64,000 nucleotides of DNA from Telluria beijingensis (lineage in GTDB: Bacteria; Pseudomonadota; Gammaproteobacteria; Burkholderiales; Burkholderiaceae_D). The stretch's first letter is position 1. Each line of letters starts with the position of its first letter. The position numbers and the translations under genes are program-made. Below are positions 37,142 through 45,613 of this stretch, piece after piece. The stretch lies in NCBI RefSeq assembly GCF_030770395.1, contig NZ_CP132480.1:1413335-1477334 (forward strand), in the 5' to 3' direction. Below the pieces are notes generated by a model that was not told where the DNA came from, did not search any database, and was given only the letters and a program-made list of their open reading frames with translations.

Positions 37142-39402
37142 CAATACTCCCGGGTCAAGGTGAAACCGATGGTGCGCGGCGCGATCACGCCGGTGCCGAT
37201 GGCGCCGTTGGGGTTGACCAGGCCGCCGTTCGCGATCACCACGCCGGTCGACAGTCGGCCGTCGCTATTGCCCAGGTTCTTGCCGAACACCTCGACCGTC
37301 CAGTTGCCCAGTTCGAGGCCGGCATAAGCGTCGACCACGTTGTACGACGGGACCTCGCGCTGGCGCCCGTTGGCGACGCGGTAGTCGTAGTTGAAGGCGC
37401 CGTACTGGCCGGACATGCGCCGCACCGAGGCGCCGGCGAAGGCGGGCGTGGTGTCGCCGATGGTCCAGCGGTAGTCGGCCATCAGCGCGGCCGTGTAGCG
37501 CGGCGAGAACGGCAGGCGGTCGCCCTTGAAGCCGCCGACGATGGTCTCGGTGGCGTCGTCCAGGCGCGCATTGCTCCAGACGGCGTTGCCCGACAGGCGC
37601 AGGCCGCGCAGCGGACGGTAGGTCGCGGTGAACTCGGCGCCGTCGGCGGTCGCGCCGATGCCATTGGTGTTGACGCCGAAGTTGTTCACCACCGCCAGCA
37701 ACTGGATGTCCTTCCACTTGATGTGGAAGGCCGACAGGTCGAGCGACCAGCGGCCATCCTGGCTCTGGGTCTTGAGGCCGGCCTCGTAGCTCATCACGCT
37801 GTCCGAACCATAGGTGGTCGGAGTACCCTCCGGCACATCGGGCGGCAGCACGTTCGGTCCGCCGGGACGGAAGCCCTTGGCCGCGCGCGCGTACACGGCG
37901 GTGCGTTCGCTGAACTTGCGCTTGATCGAGGTGGCGTAGGTGAACACGCCTTCCGACGACTCGGCGCTGTTGTCGGCCGGGCCGCCGGCCAGGGCGCCGT
38001 CGCCCACCTGGCGCGCGTCCTGCTTGTTGTGGCTGTAGCGCCCGCCGATATCGAGGTCGTACACCGGCGTCAGGTGGATGGTGGTGTTGGCGAAGGCCGC
38101 CACCTCGCGGTAATTGGAGCCGAGGCCGATGTCGGCCAGCAGCGGCAGGCCGTCCTGCGGCGTCATCGTGCCCGCCACCAGGGGGTGGTAGCGCTGGGCA
38201 AGGTTGGCGTCCTCGTCGGTGTAGTACAGGCCGGCCAGCCAGTCGACCCGCCCGCCGCCATTGGAGCTCAGGCGCAGCTCTTGCGTGAACTTCTTGACCT
38301 CCAGTTCCTGGCCCATGAACAGGTCGGGGGACATGCCGAAGTTAGCTTCGATGATCGGCCGGATATTGAAGGTCACGTCTTCGCGCAGGTATTGCTTCTG
38401 GGTGCTGTAGCTGGTCGCCGAGGTCAGGCTGGCGCTGCCCAGGTTCCAGTTGGCGGTGCCGTTGAAGACGCGGTAGTGGATGTCGCGCATCTGCGGGACG
38501 AACTGCGACTGGGTCAGGCGGCCGTACAGGGAGTCGAGCGTGTCGGGATCGCTTTCCACGACACCAGGCGCGTCGGTGGCGATGTTCTGCGCCACCGCCG
38601 ATAGCCGCAGGTCGAAGTCCTTGTGCGGCTTGTACAGTAGCGAGGCGCGGCCGCCGTAGTTCTTGGACTTGTTGATGTCCCTGGCGATATCCGAGCCGGC
38701 GGTGCCGATCGAGTCGATGAAGCCGGGTTCCTTCTGGTACGACAGCGAGGCGCGCGCGGCCAGCGTCTCGCTGATCGGCGTGTTCACCACCAGGTTGGTG
38801 CGGTACGACACGCCGCCGCCATCGACCGAGGCGGCGCCGAAGCGGGCGCGCATGGCGAAGCCGTCGAAGTCCGGCGCATTGGTCACGAACTTGATCAGGC
38901 CGCCGAGCGAGCTGGCGCCGTACAGCGCGCCCTGCGGGCCGCGCAGCACTTCCACCCGCGCCAGGTCGAAGGTGTCGAAGTCGCCGGCCAGGATCGCGCC
39001 GTTGGCCAGGCCGCTGCTCGAGCCGAACGGCGTCTCGTCCAGGTAGACCGCGACCGTGGAGGCGACGCCGCCGGTGTCGATGCCGCGCACCGCCAACCGG
39101 CCGGCGCCGGGCGTTTCCTGCACCAGTTGCAGGCTGGGCACCAGCTTCAGGTAGTCGGCGAAGCCGGTGGCCTGGTGTTTTTCCAGGGCGTCGCCGCCGA
39201 CCACCGACATCGATTGGGGCACGTCGACCATGGTCTGGGCGCGCTTCTGAGCCGTGACGACCACTTGCTGGACGTCGTCACGCGATGCGTCCTGGCCGGC
39301 CGCATGGGCGCTCGCGAATGTGCCAGGGAAGGCGCCTGCTACCGCCAGCGCCATGGAAGTCAGTACGATTTTGCCTGCAGCTTTTGGCGTGGGAAATGCC
39401 AT
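37141..39402 (-). CDS. TonB-dependent outer-membrane receptor
   Basis: A 753-residue TonB-dependent receptor. Signal peptide 1-35; the plug domain (about 48-165) has VVVTAQKRAQ and VDVPQSMSVV, followed by ARVEVLRGPQGALYGASSLGG, the standard end of the plug. The rest forms the 22-strand barrel and ends in a Tyr. VVVTAQKR is the TonB-box region typical of the large xanthomonad/betaproteobacterial class of nutrient receptors. Its place between a POT transporter and DUF1611 suggests peptide or amino-acid derivative uptake rather than siderophore. It starts 38 bases after the POT gene. Confidence 0.94.
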   Translation of the reverse strand: MAFPTPKAAGKIVLTSMALAVAGAFPGTFASAHAAGQDASRDDVQQVVVTAQKRAQTMVDVPQSMSVVGGDALEKHQATGFADYLKLVPSLQLVQETPGAGRLAVRGIDTGGVASTVAVYLDETPFGSSSGLANGAILAGDFDTFDLARVEVLRGPQGALYGASSLGGLIKFVTNAPDFDGFAMRARFGAASVDGGGVSYRTNLVVNTPISETLAARASLSYQKEPGFIDSIGTAGSDIARDINKSKNYGGRASLLYKPHKDFDLRLSAVAQNIATDAPGVVESDPDTLDSLYGRLTQSQFVPQMRDIHYRVFNGTANWNLGSASLTSATSYSTQKQYLREDVTFNIRPIIEANFGMSPDLFMGQELEVKKFTQELRLSSNGGGRVDWLAGLYYTDEDANLAQRYHPLVAGTMTPQDGLPLLADIGLGSNYREVAAFANTTIHLTPVYDLDIGGRYSHNKQDARQVGDGALAGGPADNSAESSEGVFTYATSIKRKFSERTAVYARAAKGFRPGGPNVLPPDVPEGTPTTYGSDSVMSYEAGLKTQSQDGRWSLDLSAFHIKWKDIQLLAVVNNFGVNTNGIGATADGAEFTATYRPLRGLRLSGNAVWSNARLDDATETIVGGFKGDRLPFSPRYTAALMADYRWTIGDTTPAFAGASVRRMSGQYGAFNYDYRVANGRQREVPSYNVVDAYAGLELGNWTVEVFGKNLGNSDGRLSTGVVIANGGLVNPNGAIGTGVIAPRTIGFTLTREY

Positions 39403-39440
39403 GTGTATCTCTCCGATTTTTCGTTATCGTTTCAGGAACA

Positions 39441-40754
39441 TCAAGCGTTGGCGCCGGCGGCCAGGCCGCCGGCATGCAGCCGGTCCGCGTGCTGCATCGG
39501 ACCGTTGAGACGCCACAGCAGGGCGGCGGCGATGGTGGCGAGCAGCGCCAGCAGGGCAAAGAAGGCGCCGGGAGCGAAGCGGCTCCACAGCCCGCCCACC
39601 AGGCCGGCCGACAGGCTGCCGGCGAAGGTGACCAGGAACCAGGCCGCGACCGTGGTGCTGCCCAGGTGGCGCGGCGCCAGCCGGGCGAACAGCCCCAGGC
39701 CGGTGGGCAGGATGAACAGCTCGCCGACCGTCAGCACCAGGAAGAACAGCACCAGCCAGATCCAGCCGGTGACTGAGCCGCCGGCGTTCCAGCCCACCAT
39801 TGCCAGCAGCAGGTAGGCGCCGGCCACGATCAGCGCGCCGCAGGCCATGCGCCGCAGCGGCGCCTGGTCGACGCCGGCCGCCGCGCGCCGGTGCCAGTAG
39901 GCCAGCAGCGGCGGCGTGAGCAGCATCACGAACAGCGGGTTCAGCGACTGGAACCAGGTCATCGGGATGGTCCAGTCGCCCACGCTGCGGTCGACGCCGC
40001 TGTCGGCCCACAGCGCCACCGTGTTGCCGACCTGCTCGTAGGCGGCGCGGAATACCGTCACCGCCAGGCCGATGCCGAGCAGGACCAGTACCGTCTCGCG
40101 GCCCAGGCTGCGCGGCGCGCCGTCATCGATCGCCTGCATGGCCTGGGCATTGCGCGGCGCTTCGGGCGGCAGGTAGCGCTGGCCGGCGATGTAGATGACC
40201 AGGCCCAGCACCATGCCGATGCCGGCGAGGCCGAAGCCGTAGTGCCAGCCATACAGCTCGCCCACCGTGCCGCAGATGAGCGGGGCCAGGAAGCCGCCGA
40301 TATTGATGCCGACGTAGTAGACGTTGAACGCCCAGCCGCGCCGCGCATCGCTGCGCGCATACAGGTCGCCGACCTGGCTCGGCAAGGTCGGCAGGAACAG
40401 GCCGTTGCCCAGCGCGATGGTGGCCAGCGCCACGTAGAAGAAGGCGTCGAAGGCCATCATGAAGTGGCCGGCCGCCATGATCGAGGCGCCGATCACGATG
40501 GCGCGCCGCTTGCCGAGCCAGCGGTCGGCCAGCACCCCGCCCAGGATCGGCGTGAAATAGGCCGCGGCGGTGTAGGCGCCGTAGATGAACGAGGCCTGGG
40601 CCTGCGCCAGCAGCAGCTCCTTGGTCATGAAATAGACCAGCAGCGCGCGCATGCCGTAGTACGAGAACTGTTCCCACATATTGGTGAGGAACAGGATCGT
40701 CAGCCCGCGCGGATGGCCGAACCAGGTCGGCTGGGTGCCGGCGCTGGTCTTCAT
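39441..40754 (-). CDS. POT/PTR-family MFS peptide transporter with altered proton motif
   Basis: A 437-residue inner-membrane transporter of the proton-dependent oligopeptide family, with about 12 helices. The N-terminal motif, usually ExxERFxYYG, reads NMWEQFSYYG here: the first Glu is Asn and the Arg is Gln. The FYxxINxG motif is present as FNVYYVGINIGG. The altered motif suggests different proton coupling or substrate range. The ATG at 40754 overlaps the epimerase stop by 4 bases. It probably carries di- or tripeptides from the periplasm to the cytosol for the epimerase. It is about 50-60 residues shorter than DtpA-type members. Confidence 0.88.
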   Translation of the reverse strand: MKTSAGTQPTWFGHPRGLTILFLTNMWEQFSYYGMRALLVYFMTKELLLAQAQASFIYGAYTAAAYFTPILGGVLADRWLGKRRAIVIGASIMAAGHFMMAFDAFFYVALATIALGNGLFLPTLPSQVGDLYARSDARRGWAFNVYYVGINIGGFLAPLICGTVGELYGWHYGFGLAGIGMVLGLVIYIAGQRYLPPEAPRNAQAMQAIDDGAPRSLGRETVLVLLGIGLAVTVFRAAYEQVGNTVALWADSGVDRSVGDWTIPMTWFQSLNPLFVMLLTPPLLAYWHRRAAAGVDQAPLRRMACGALIVAGAYLLLAMVGWNAGGSVTGWIWLVLFFLVLTVGELFILPTGLGLFARLAPRHLGSTTVAAWFLVTFAGSLSAGLVGGLWSRFAPGAFFALLALLATIAAALLWRLNGPMQHADRLHAGGLAAGANA

Positions 40755-41749
40755 GCGCCGCCGCCCCAGACCTCGGGACCGGACCAGACGTTGCCGTCGA
40801 CGTACTCGACGCCGGGCTGGCGGTCGTTGGCCAGGAAGATCGGGCCGTCCAGGTCGACGATGTCGCACACCTGGCCCAGCACGAAGCTCGGGCCCATCGC
40901 CAGGCTCGAGCCGCCCATATTGCCGACCATGACGCCCATGCCGAGGCGGCGCGCCTCCTGCGCCATCAGGAGGCCTTCGGTCAGGCCGCCGCATTTGTCG
41001 AGCTTGATGTTGACCACGTCGTAACGGCCGACGGACGGCGCCACGTCGGCGAGGGACAGGATGCTCTCGTCGCCGGCCAGCGGGATTGGCGAGCGCAGGC
41101 CCTGCAGGTCGGCCTCGCGGCCGCGCGCCAGCGGCTGCTCGAGCAGGCCGACGTCCTGGGCCAGCAGGCCGGCGATCAGGGCGTCGAGCTGGCCTGCCAC
41201 GAAGCCCTGGTTGCCGTCCACGCCGAGCCAGGCGTCGGGCCGCGCGGCGCGCACCGCCGCCACCCGCGCCAGGTCGAGATCGAGGTCGCCGGTCAGCTTG
41301 ATCTTGATCGAGCGCGCCTGGGCATGTCCGCGCGCCGTGTCGGCCATCACGGCCGGATCGTCGGCTCCGAGGGTGAAGGTGGTGCGTAGCGGCTTGGGCG
41401 CGGCCTGGCCGGCCAACTGCCACACCGGGACGCCGGCGCGCGCCGCTTCGAGCTCCCACAGCGCGCAGTCGACCGCATTGCGCGCGCCGCCCGGCGGCAG
41501 GATGCTGCGCAGTTCTTCGCGGCTGGGACCGGCGGCGATGGCGTCATGCGCCTTGTCCAGTACCGACAGCATGTGCGCCGCATCGTCGCGCAGGTAATAG
41601 ACGCCGCCGGCTTCGCCGCGGCCGCGATGCTGGCCATCGTCCAGCGTGACCACCACCACGTCGAAGGCCTCGAATACATAGCCCGAGATACGGAATGGCT
41701 TCGAGAGCCGCATTTTTTCGGTCGTGACCGACATGTTCAAGCGTGTCAT
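40751..41749 (-). CDS. Dipeptide epimerase (enolase superfamily, L-Ala-D/L-Glu type)
   Basis: A 332-residue muconate-lactonising-subgroup enzyme. The catalytic KxK is Lys149/Lys151 (SIKIKLTG); metal ligands are Asp178, Glu204 and Asp227; the second base is Lys252 (NIKLDKCGG). The substrate-specificity DxD of dipeptide epimerases is present at Asp299/Asp301 in VDLDGP, which binds the dipeptide amino group. Members interconvert L-Ala-D-Glu and L-Ala-L-Glu from murein, or other dipeptides. DgcA, the racemase partner of DgcN, also belongs to this subgroup. The ATG at 41749 shares a base with the preceding stop. Superfamily is firm, exact substrate inferred. Confidence 0.9.
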   Translation of the reverse strand: MTRLNMSVTTEKMRLSKPFRISGYVFEAFDVVVVTLDDGQHRGRGEAGGVYYLRDDAAHMLSVLDKAHDAIAAGPSREELRSILPPGGARNAVDCALWELEAARAGVPVWQLAGQAAPKPLRTTFTLGADDPAVMADTARGHAQARSIKIKLTGDLDLDLARVAAVRAARPDAWLGVDGNQGFVAGQLDALIAGLLAQDVGLLEQPLARGREADLQGLRSPIPLAGDESILSLADVAPSVGRYDVVNIKLDKCGGLTEGLLMAQEARRLGMGVMVGNMGGSSLAMGPSFVLGQVCDIVDLDGPIFLANDRQPGVEYVDGNVWSGPEVWGGGA

Positions 41750-43794
41750 CAGTAATTCACCGTCATGGAAAGGAGGCTGAAACGAAGGGCGATATAGGCC
41801 AGCAGCAGCGCCGACAGCAGGAACAGCACGCTCCACACCTTGCGCAGGCGGCCGCTCTCCCTGAATGCCAGCTGCAGGTTGCGCGCGCCAGCGACCAGCG
41901 CGGCGACGAAGGCCAGCAGGCCGCCGATCTGCAGGATCCACAGCCACGGGTCGAGCGGCGACGTCGCGTTTTCAAGAGTCGCCTCGAAGGCGGCGATGAT
42001 GCCGCCCCAGCCGGCCAGCACCGCCAGGATCGCCAGCGCGCTCAAGCGCGTGGCCAGCGCCGCCTGGCGCGCAGGCTGGTCGAGCGTGTGCTGCAGCTTG
42101 TAGCGGCGGCGCACGATCCAGCCGGCCGGCATTGCCAGCACGGCGAACAGCAGGACCGCGATCGCGACGCAGGCGGCCGGGATCAGCCAGGCGCCATTCT
42201 TGCCGGCCGGGACGCGGTCGAACACCATGAAGGGCGACATGAAGTCCATGCTCCAGCGCACGACCTCGCCGTTTTGCAGTTGGGCCGCGAGACGGTCCTC
42301 GCCATTCTTGTCGCGCCACACGAAGGGAGAGATCTCGACCCACTCGCGCGGACGGCCATTGGGGCCGAGCAGGGCCGGCACGACCAGGTTGCCTTTGTCG
42401 TCGAGCGTGACCTTCACCTGGCCGAGCAGGCCGAACACGGCGAAGAAATTCGATTCGGAGCGGCGCGTGCTTTCCCACGAGCCGACCATCATCTGCGCAT
42501 GCTGCTTCGCTTCGGCTTCCGGCACCTTGCCATCAGGCGGCAGGGTGGTGGGGAAGTAGCGGTCCGAGAAGTCCTGGAACAGGGCGCTGCGCAGGGTATT
42601 GGAGGCGCCGGCGCGGCCGCCGCTGTTGACCGACAGGTACAGGCCGACGCCGTCGCCCATGTACAGGTGCAGCGAGCTGTGGAAGCCTTCGGTGTCGCCC
42701 AGGTGGGCGATCACGTTGCGGCCATTCACATTGGTTTCGAAGAAGCCGAGCTCCATGCGGTTCAGCGGCGGCAGCAGCGAGGACTTGGCGATCTTGTCCA
42801 GTGGGCTGTCGTGCATCGTCTTCGCGGTGGCGGCGGACAGGATGCGCTGGCCATTGAATTCACCGCCCTGCAAGTGGGCAATCATGAAGTTGGCCATGTC
42901 GCGGCCACTGGCCGTGAGCGAGCCGGCCGGGGCCGAGTTGACGATCTCGAAGCCGAGCGAAGGCTGGCCGGGCTTGCTGTAGCCCTGCGACATCAGCGGC
43001 TCGAGCGCGGCCGGCAGCGGCTGGCGGAAGGTGGCGGTGCGCATGTCCAGCGGCGCGAAGATGTTTTGTTCGACGTAGTCGTTGAACGGCATGCCCGACA
43101 CCCGCTCGACCACGTAGCCTGCCAGCGAGGTGGCGTAGTTCGAATACGCGGGCGTGGCGCCGGCGTCGAAGATGCGCTCGGGGATGCGCGCCTTGAGCAG
43201 TTCGCCCAGCGGCCTGGCCTTGTCCTTGTCGTAGACGATCAGGTACTTGACCGACTCTTCGAAGCCGGCGGTATGGGTCATGATCTCGCGCATCGTCACC
43301 GGCTTGCCGGCGCGCTCGGGGATCTTGAAGTCGAGGTAGGTGTTGACGTCGGCGTCGAGGTCGATCTTGCCCTGTTCGACCAGTTGCATGACGGCGGTCC
43401 AGGTCACCAGCTTGGAGACCGAACCGGGACGGAACAGCGTGCGTTCGCCGTCGACCGGGGTGCGCTTCTCGACGTCCGAGTAGCCGAAGCCGCGCGCGCT
43501 CAGCACCTTGCCATCCTTGACCACGACCACCACCGCGCCCGGGATGTCGCTCGTATTGAGCGCGAACGGCATGTAGCCGTCGAGCCAGGTGTCGAGATCG
43601 ACCTTGTCGAGGGTGCGCTGGCCATTGGCGCCCGGCGACTGGACGGCGGTCTGCGGTGTGTCGGACGGGTTTTTTGCCAACGGGCCGGGCGCGATCGGCG
43701 CTGGCGGCAAGGTCGGTGTTTGCGTGGCTTGCTGGGCGCCGGCAGCGGCGCTCCAGCACAGCATGCTCATCAACAGTATCTTCACTATTTTCAT
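41749..43794 (-). CDS. Serine hydrolase fused to C-terminal membrane domain
   Basis: A 681-residue protein with a signal peptide (1-20) and a class C beta-lactamase-like domain (about 70-420). SxxK is Ser125-V-S-Lys128; YSN lies at about 217; the third motif is HLG (IAHLGDTEG). A beta-rich linker of about 100 residues follows, then four hydrophobic helices between about 545 and 675 (for example AVLLFAVLAMPAGWIV and VWSVLFLLSALLLAYIAL). The enzyme is thus tethered to the inner membrane facing the periplasm. It is the promoter-proximal gene of the peptide operon. A D-stereospecific peptidase or esterase role is inferred. Confidence 0.88.
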   Translation of the reverse strand: MKIVKILLMSMLCWSAAAGAQQATQTPTLPPAPIAPGPLAKNPSDTPQTAVQSPGANGQRTLDKVDLDTWLDGYMPFALNTSDIPGAVVVVVKDGKVLSARGFGYSDVEKRTPVDGERTLFRPGSVSKLVTWTAVMQLVEQGKIDLDADVNTYLDFKIPERAGKPVTMREIMTHTAGFEESVKYLIVYDKDKARPLGELLKARIPERIFDAGATPAYSNYATSLAGYVVERVSGMPFNDYVEQNIFAPLDMRTATFRQPLPAALEPLMSQGYSKPGQPSLGFEIVNSAPAGSLTASGRDMANFMIAHLQGGEFNGQRILSAATAKTMHDSPLDKIAKSSLLPPLNRMELGFFETNVNGRNVIAHLGDTEGFHSSLHLYMGDGVGLYLSVNSGGRAGASNTLRSALFQDFSDRYFPTTLPPDGKVPEAEAKQHAQMMVGSWESTRRSESNFFAVFGLLGQVKVTLDDKGNLVVPALLGPNGRPREWVEISPFVWRDKNGEDRLAAQLQNGEVVRWSMDFMSPFMVFDRVPAGKNGAWLIPAACVAIAVLLFAVLAMPAGWIVRRRYKLQHTLDQPARQAALATRLSALAILAVLAGWGGIIAAFEATLENATSPLDPWLWILQIGGLLAFVAALVAGARNLQLAFRESGRLRKVWSVLFLLSALLLAYIALRFSLLSMTVNY

Positions 43795-43874
43795 CGAGTC
43801 TCTCTCTCCCTGTACGTTCGGTCGATTGCGATCGGCCGGGCCAACCTATAAAATAAAGCTTGATCCGAGTTATT

Positions 43875-43909
43875 TTTCTCTGATTGGAGAAATATCTACC
43901 TCATCAGAG
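43875..43909. promoter_or_regulatory. Overlapping inverted repeats in divergent promoter
   Basis: TTTCTC-6-GAGAAA spans 43875-43892 and CTCTGAT-18-ATCAGAG spans 43878-43909. Both lie in the AT-rich 143-base gap between the peptide operon and the XRE-cupin regulator gene, where a local regulator would bind. Confidence 0.5.
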
Positions 43910-43937
43910 ATTATGTCAACATATAAAAAATTCTTCT

Positions 43938-44636
43938 ATGGCTACTGATTCACCAACACTCGGAGCATTGATTCGCAGCCTGCGCAGCCGCCAGGGCTGG
44001 ACGCTGAAGGAAATGAGCGTGAAGAGCGGGATTCCGGTGTCGACCCTGTCGAAGGTCGAGCACGGCCAGCTGACGCTGAGCTACGACAAGCTGTACCAGC
44101 TGAGCCAAAAGCTGGGCATGCGCATGTCGGAGCTGTTCGCCGAAGAGCCCGACGTCGAGCCGCCGGTCACGGCGCGCCGCAGCCTGGGCGACCTGGCCAG
44201 CGCGGTGCGGGTAGAGACGCCCAATTACGACTACCACTACCTGTGCGCCGAGCTGCGCCGCAAGCGCATGATCCCGGTGATCGCGCGCATCCGCGCCAAG
44301 TCGGTCAAGCAGTTTGGGCAACTGGTGCATCACTCGGGCGAGGAATTCACCTATGTGCTCAAGGGCGCCGTGGTGCTGCACAGCGAGTTCTACGACCCCG
44401 TGGTGTTAAAGGAAGGGCAGTCGATCTATTTCGACTCGAGCATGGGGCATGCCTACCTGGCGCCGGAAGGCTGCGACGAGGCCGAGGTGCTGACCGTGAT
44501 GTCGAGTGCGGATGAGGAACAGATGCAGACGATCATGTCGACGCATACGCATGCGCCGGAGCCGGAGCCAGATGGGCAGCAAGCGGCGCCGGCCAGGCCC
44601 CGGCGGCGCGGGGGCAAGGCCGCCGACGACCAGTAA
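43938..44636 (+). CDS. XRE-family regulator with C-terminal cupin domain
   Basis: A 232-residue regulator with a Cro/C1-type HTH at about 10-62 (TLKEMSVKSGIPVSTLSKVE) and a cupin sensor at about 130-205 (HHSGEEFTYVLKG, GQSIYFDSSMGHAYLAP). Such SutR/PuuR-like proteins control amino-acid, polyamine or peptide catabolism and bind a small ligand in the cupin. It is divergent from the seven-gene peptide operon, the obvious target. The ATG at 43938 gives the usual N-terminus but has no clear ribosome site; a short out-of-frame reading frame (43913-43948) overlaps it. The C-terminus ends in a charged, Arg-rich tail. Confidence 0.9.
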   Translation: MATDSPTLGALIRSLRSRQGWTLKEMSVKSGIPVSTLSKVEHGQLTLSYDKLYQLSQKLGMRMSELFAEEPDVEPPVTARRSLGDLASAVRVETPNYDYHYLCAELRRKRMIPVIARIRAKSVKQFGQLVHHSGEEFTYVLKGAVVLHSEFYDPVVLKEGQSIYFDSSMGHAYLAPEGCDEAEVLTVMSSADEEQMQTIMSTHTHAPEPEPDGQQAAPARPRRRGGKAADDQ

Positions 44637-44734
44637 CTGTCCGGCGACAATTGATTACCTTATAGTTGTTTCTGCAGAGAAACTGGACTGCTACCATCGC
44701 TTGTCGACCAACTTTTCCTGGACTGGAGCTGGCA

Positions 44735-45586
44735 GTGGCTGATCACGATCGCTATCCGAATTGCATGATCTGCGATTCCCCAACAGGCTATTATTTTTCC
44801 AAGACCTACCCGGTCTATCCCGGCAGCCCGTTCACCTCGCCGTTGACGGTGGACTATGCGAAGTGCACCTGCTGCGGCTTCGTGCTGTCCGAAACCCATC
44901 GCGCCATGCCGAGGGAATTGTGGTCCAGCCTCAACAGCAGCTGGCACCACCACTACGAAAACCCGGCCACGCCGAAGCTGACCAACCAGCCGCCGTATGC
45001 GAACCAGGGCCTGACGCTGGCCATGCTGGACCGTAATGGCATCGTCCGCCTCGACGATACGCTGGACTACGCGGCCGGTTATGCCACGCTCGCCCAATTC
45101 CTGGGCAAGTATTTCGGAAAACAGATCAACACCTTCGACCGCTATGTGCGCAATCCGGCGCCGGGCATCCGCTACGTCGAGGAAGACGCGCTCGGCAAAT
45201 ATGGACTGGTGATCAACAGCGCCATGTTCGAGCACGTGCTCGACCGTGAAGCGCTCGACGAAGTGAACCGCCTGGTCGCGGACGACGGCGTGCTGATGCT
45301 GCACACCGTGATCTGCGAGCGCATCCCGCCCGATCCCGACTGGTTCTACCTGACGCCGATGGTGCACACCGCCTTTCACACCAATCGCAGCATGACGCTG
45401 CTGATGGCGCAGTGGGGTTACGCGGCGTCGATCTACTGCCCGCAGGCCAAGAGCTGGTTCCTGTTCAAGAAGGATCATCCGCAGCTCGACCGGCTCGAGG
45501 CGGCGGTGGCGGCGATCAACCGCGAGATCCAGACCGACTACCTGATCTACAAGGCAGGCTTCGTCGATTACTGGAAGGGATTCTAA
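44735..45586 (+). CDS. Methyltransferase-like protein with N-terminal cysteine pairs
   Basis: A 283-residue cytoplasmic protein. Two CxxC pairs (C10/C13 and C44/C47) may bind zinc. A methyltransferase-like Rossmann region follows: DDTLDYAAGYATLAQFL near 105-120 sits where motif I would be, but the Gly-x-Gly-x-Gly loop is degenerate; an acidic residue (FDRY) follows as in SAM-binding folds; GLVINSAMFEHVLD resembles motif IV. The GTG at 44735 is supported by GGAG six bases upstream. Similar proteins with N-terminal zinc knuckles modify sugars or act in glycan clusters, but no such genes are adjacent. Activity is uncertain. Confidence 0.65.
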   Translation: MADHDRYPNCMICDSPTGYYFSKTYPVYPGSPFTSPLTVDYAKCTCCGFVLSETHRAMPRELWSSLNSSWHHHYENPATPKLTNQPPYANQGLTLAMLDRNGIVRLDDTLDYAAGYATLAQFLGKYFGKQINTFDRYVRNPAPGIRYVEEDALGKYGLVINSAMFEHVLDREALDEVNRLVADDGVLMLHTVICERIPPDPDWFYLTPMVHTAFHTNRSMTLLMAQWGYAASIYCPQAKSWFLFKKDHPQLDRLEAAVAAINREIQTDYLIYKAGFVDYWKGF

Positions 45587-45590
45587 GCGC

Positions 45591-45609
45591 GGGGCGCCGA
45601 TGGCGCCCC
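45591..45609. terminator. GC-rich hairpin between convergent genes
   Basis: GGGGCGCC and GGCGCCCC pair perfectly around a 3-base loop (GAT). It lies between stop codons at 45586 and 45614, so it could terminate both transcripts. No T-run. Confidence 0.6.
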
Positions 45610-45613
45610 GGTA

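Noticed and set aside
34527..43794. Antibiotic-resistance beta-lactamases
   Set aside because: Both serine hydrolases have extra C-terminal domains and sit in a peptide-use operon; a resistance role is not supported.
41743..43851. 702-codon open frame on the plus strand across the membrane-tailed serine hydrolase
   Set aside because: Antisense shadow of a protein with signal peptide, SxxK and YSN motifs.
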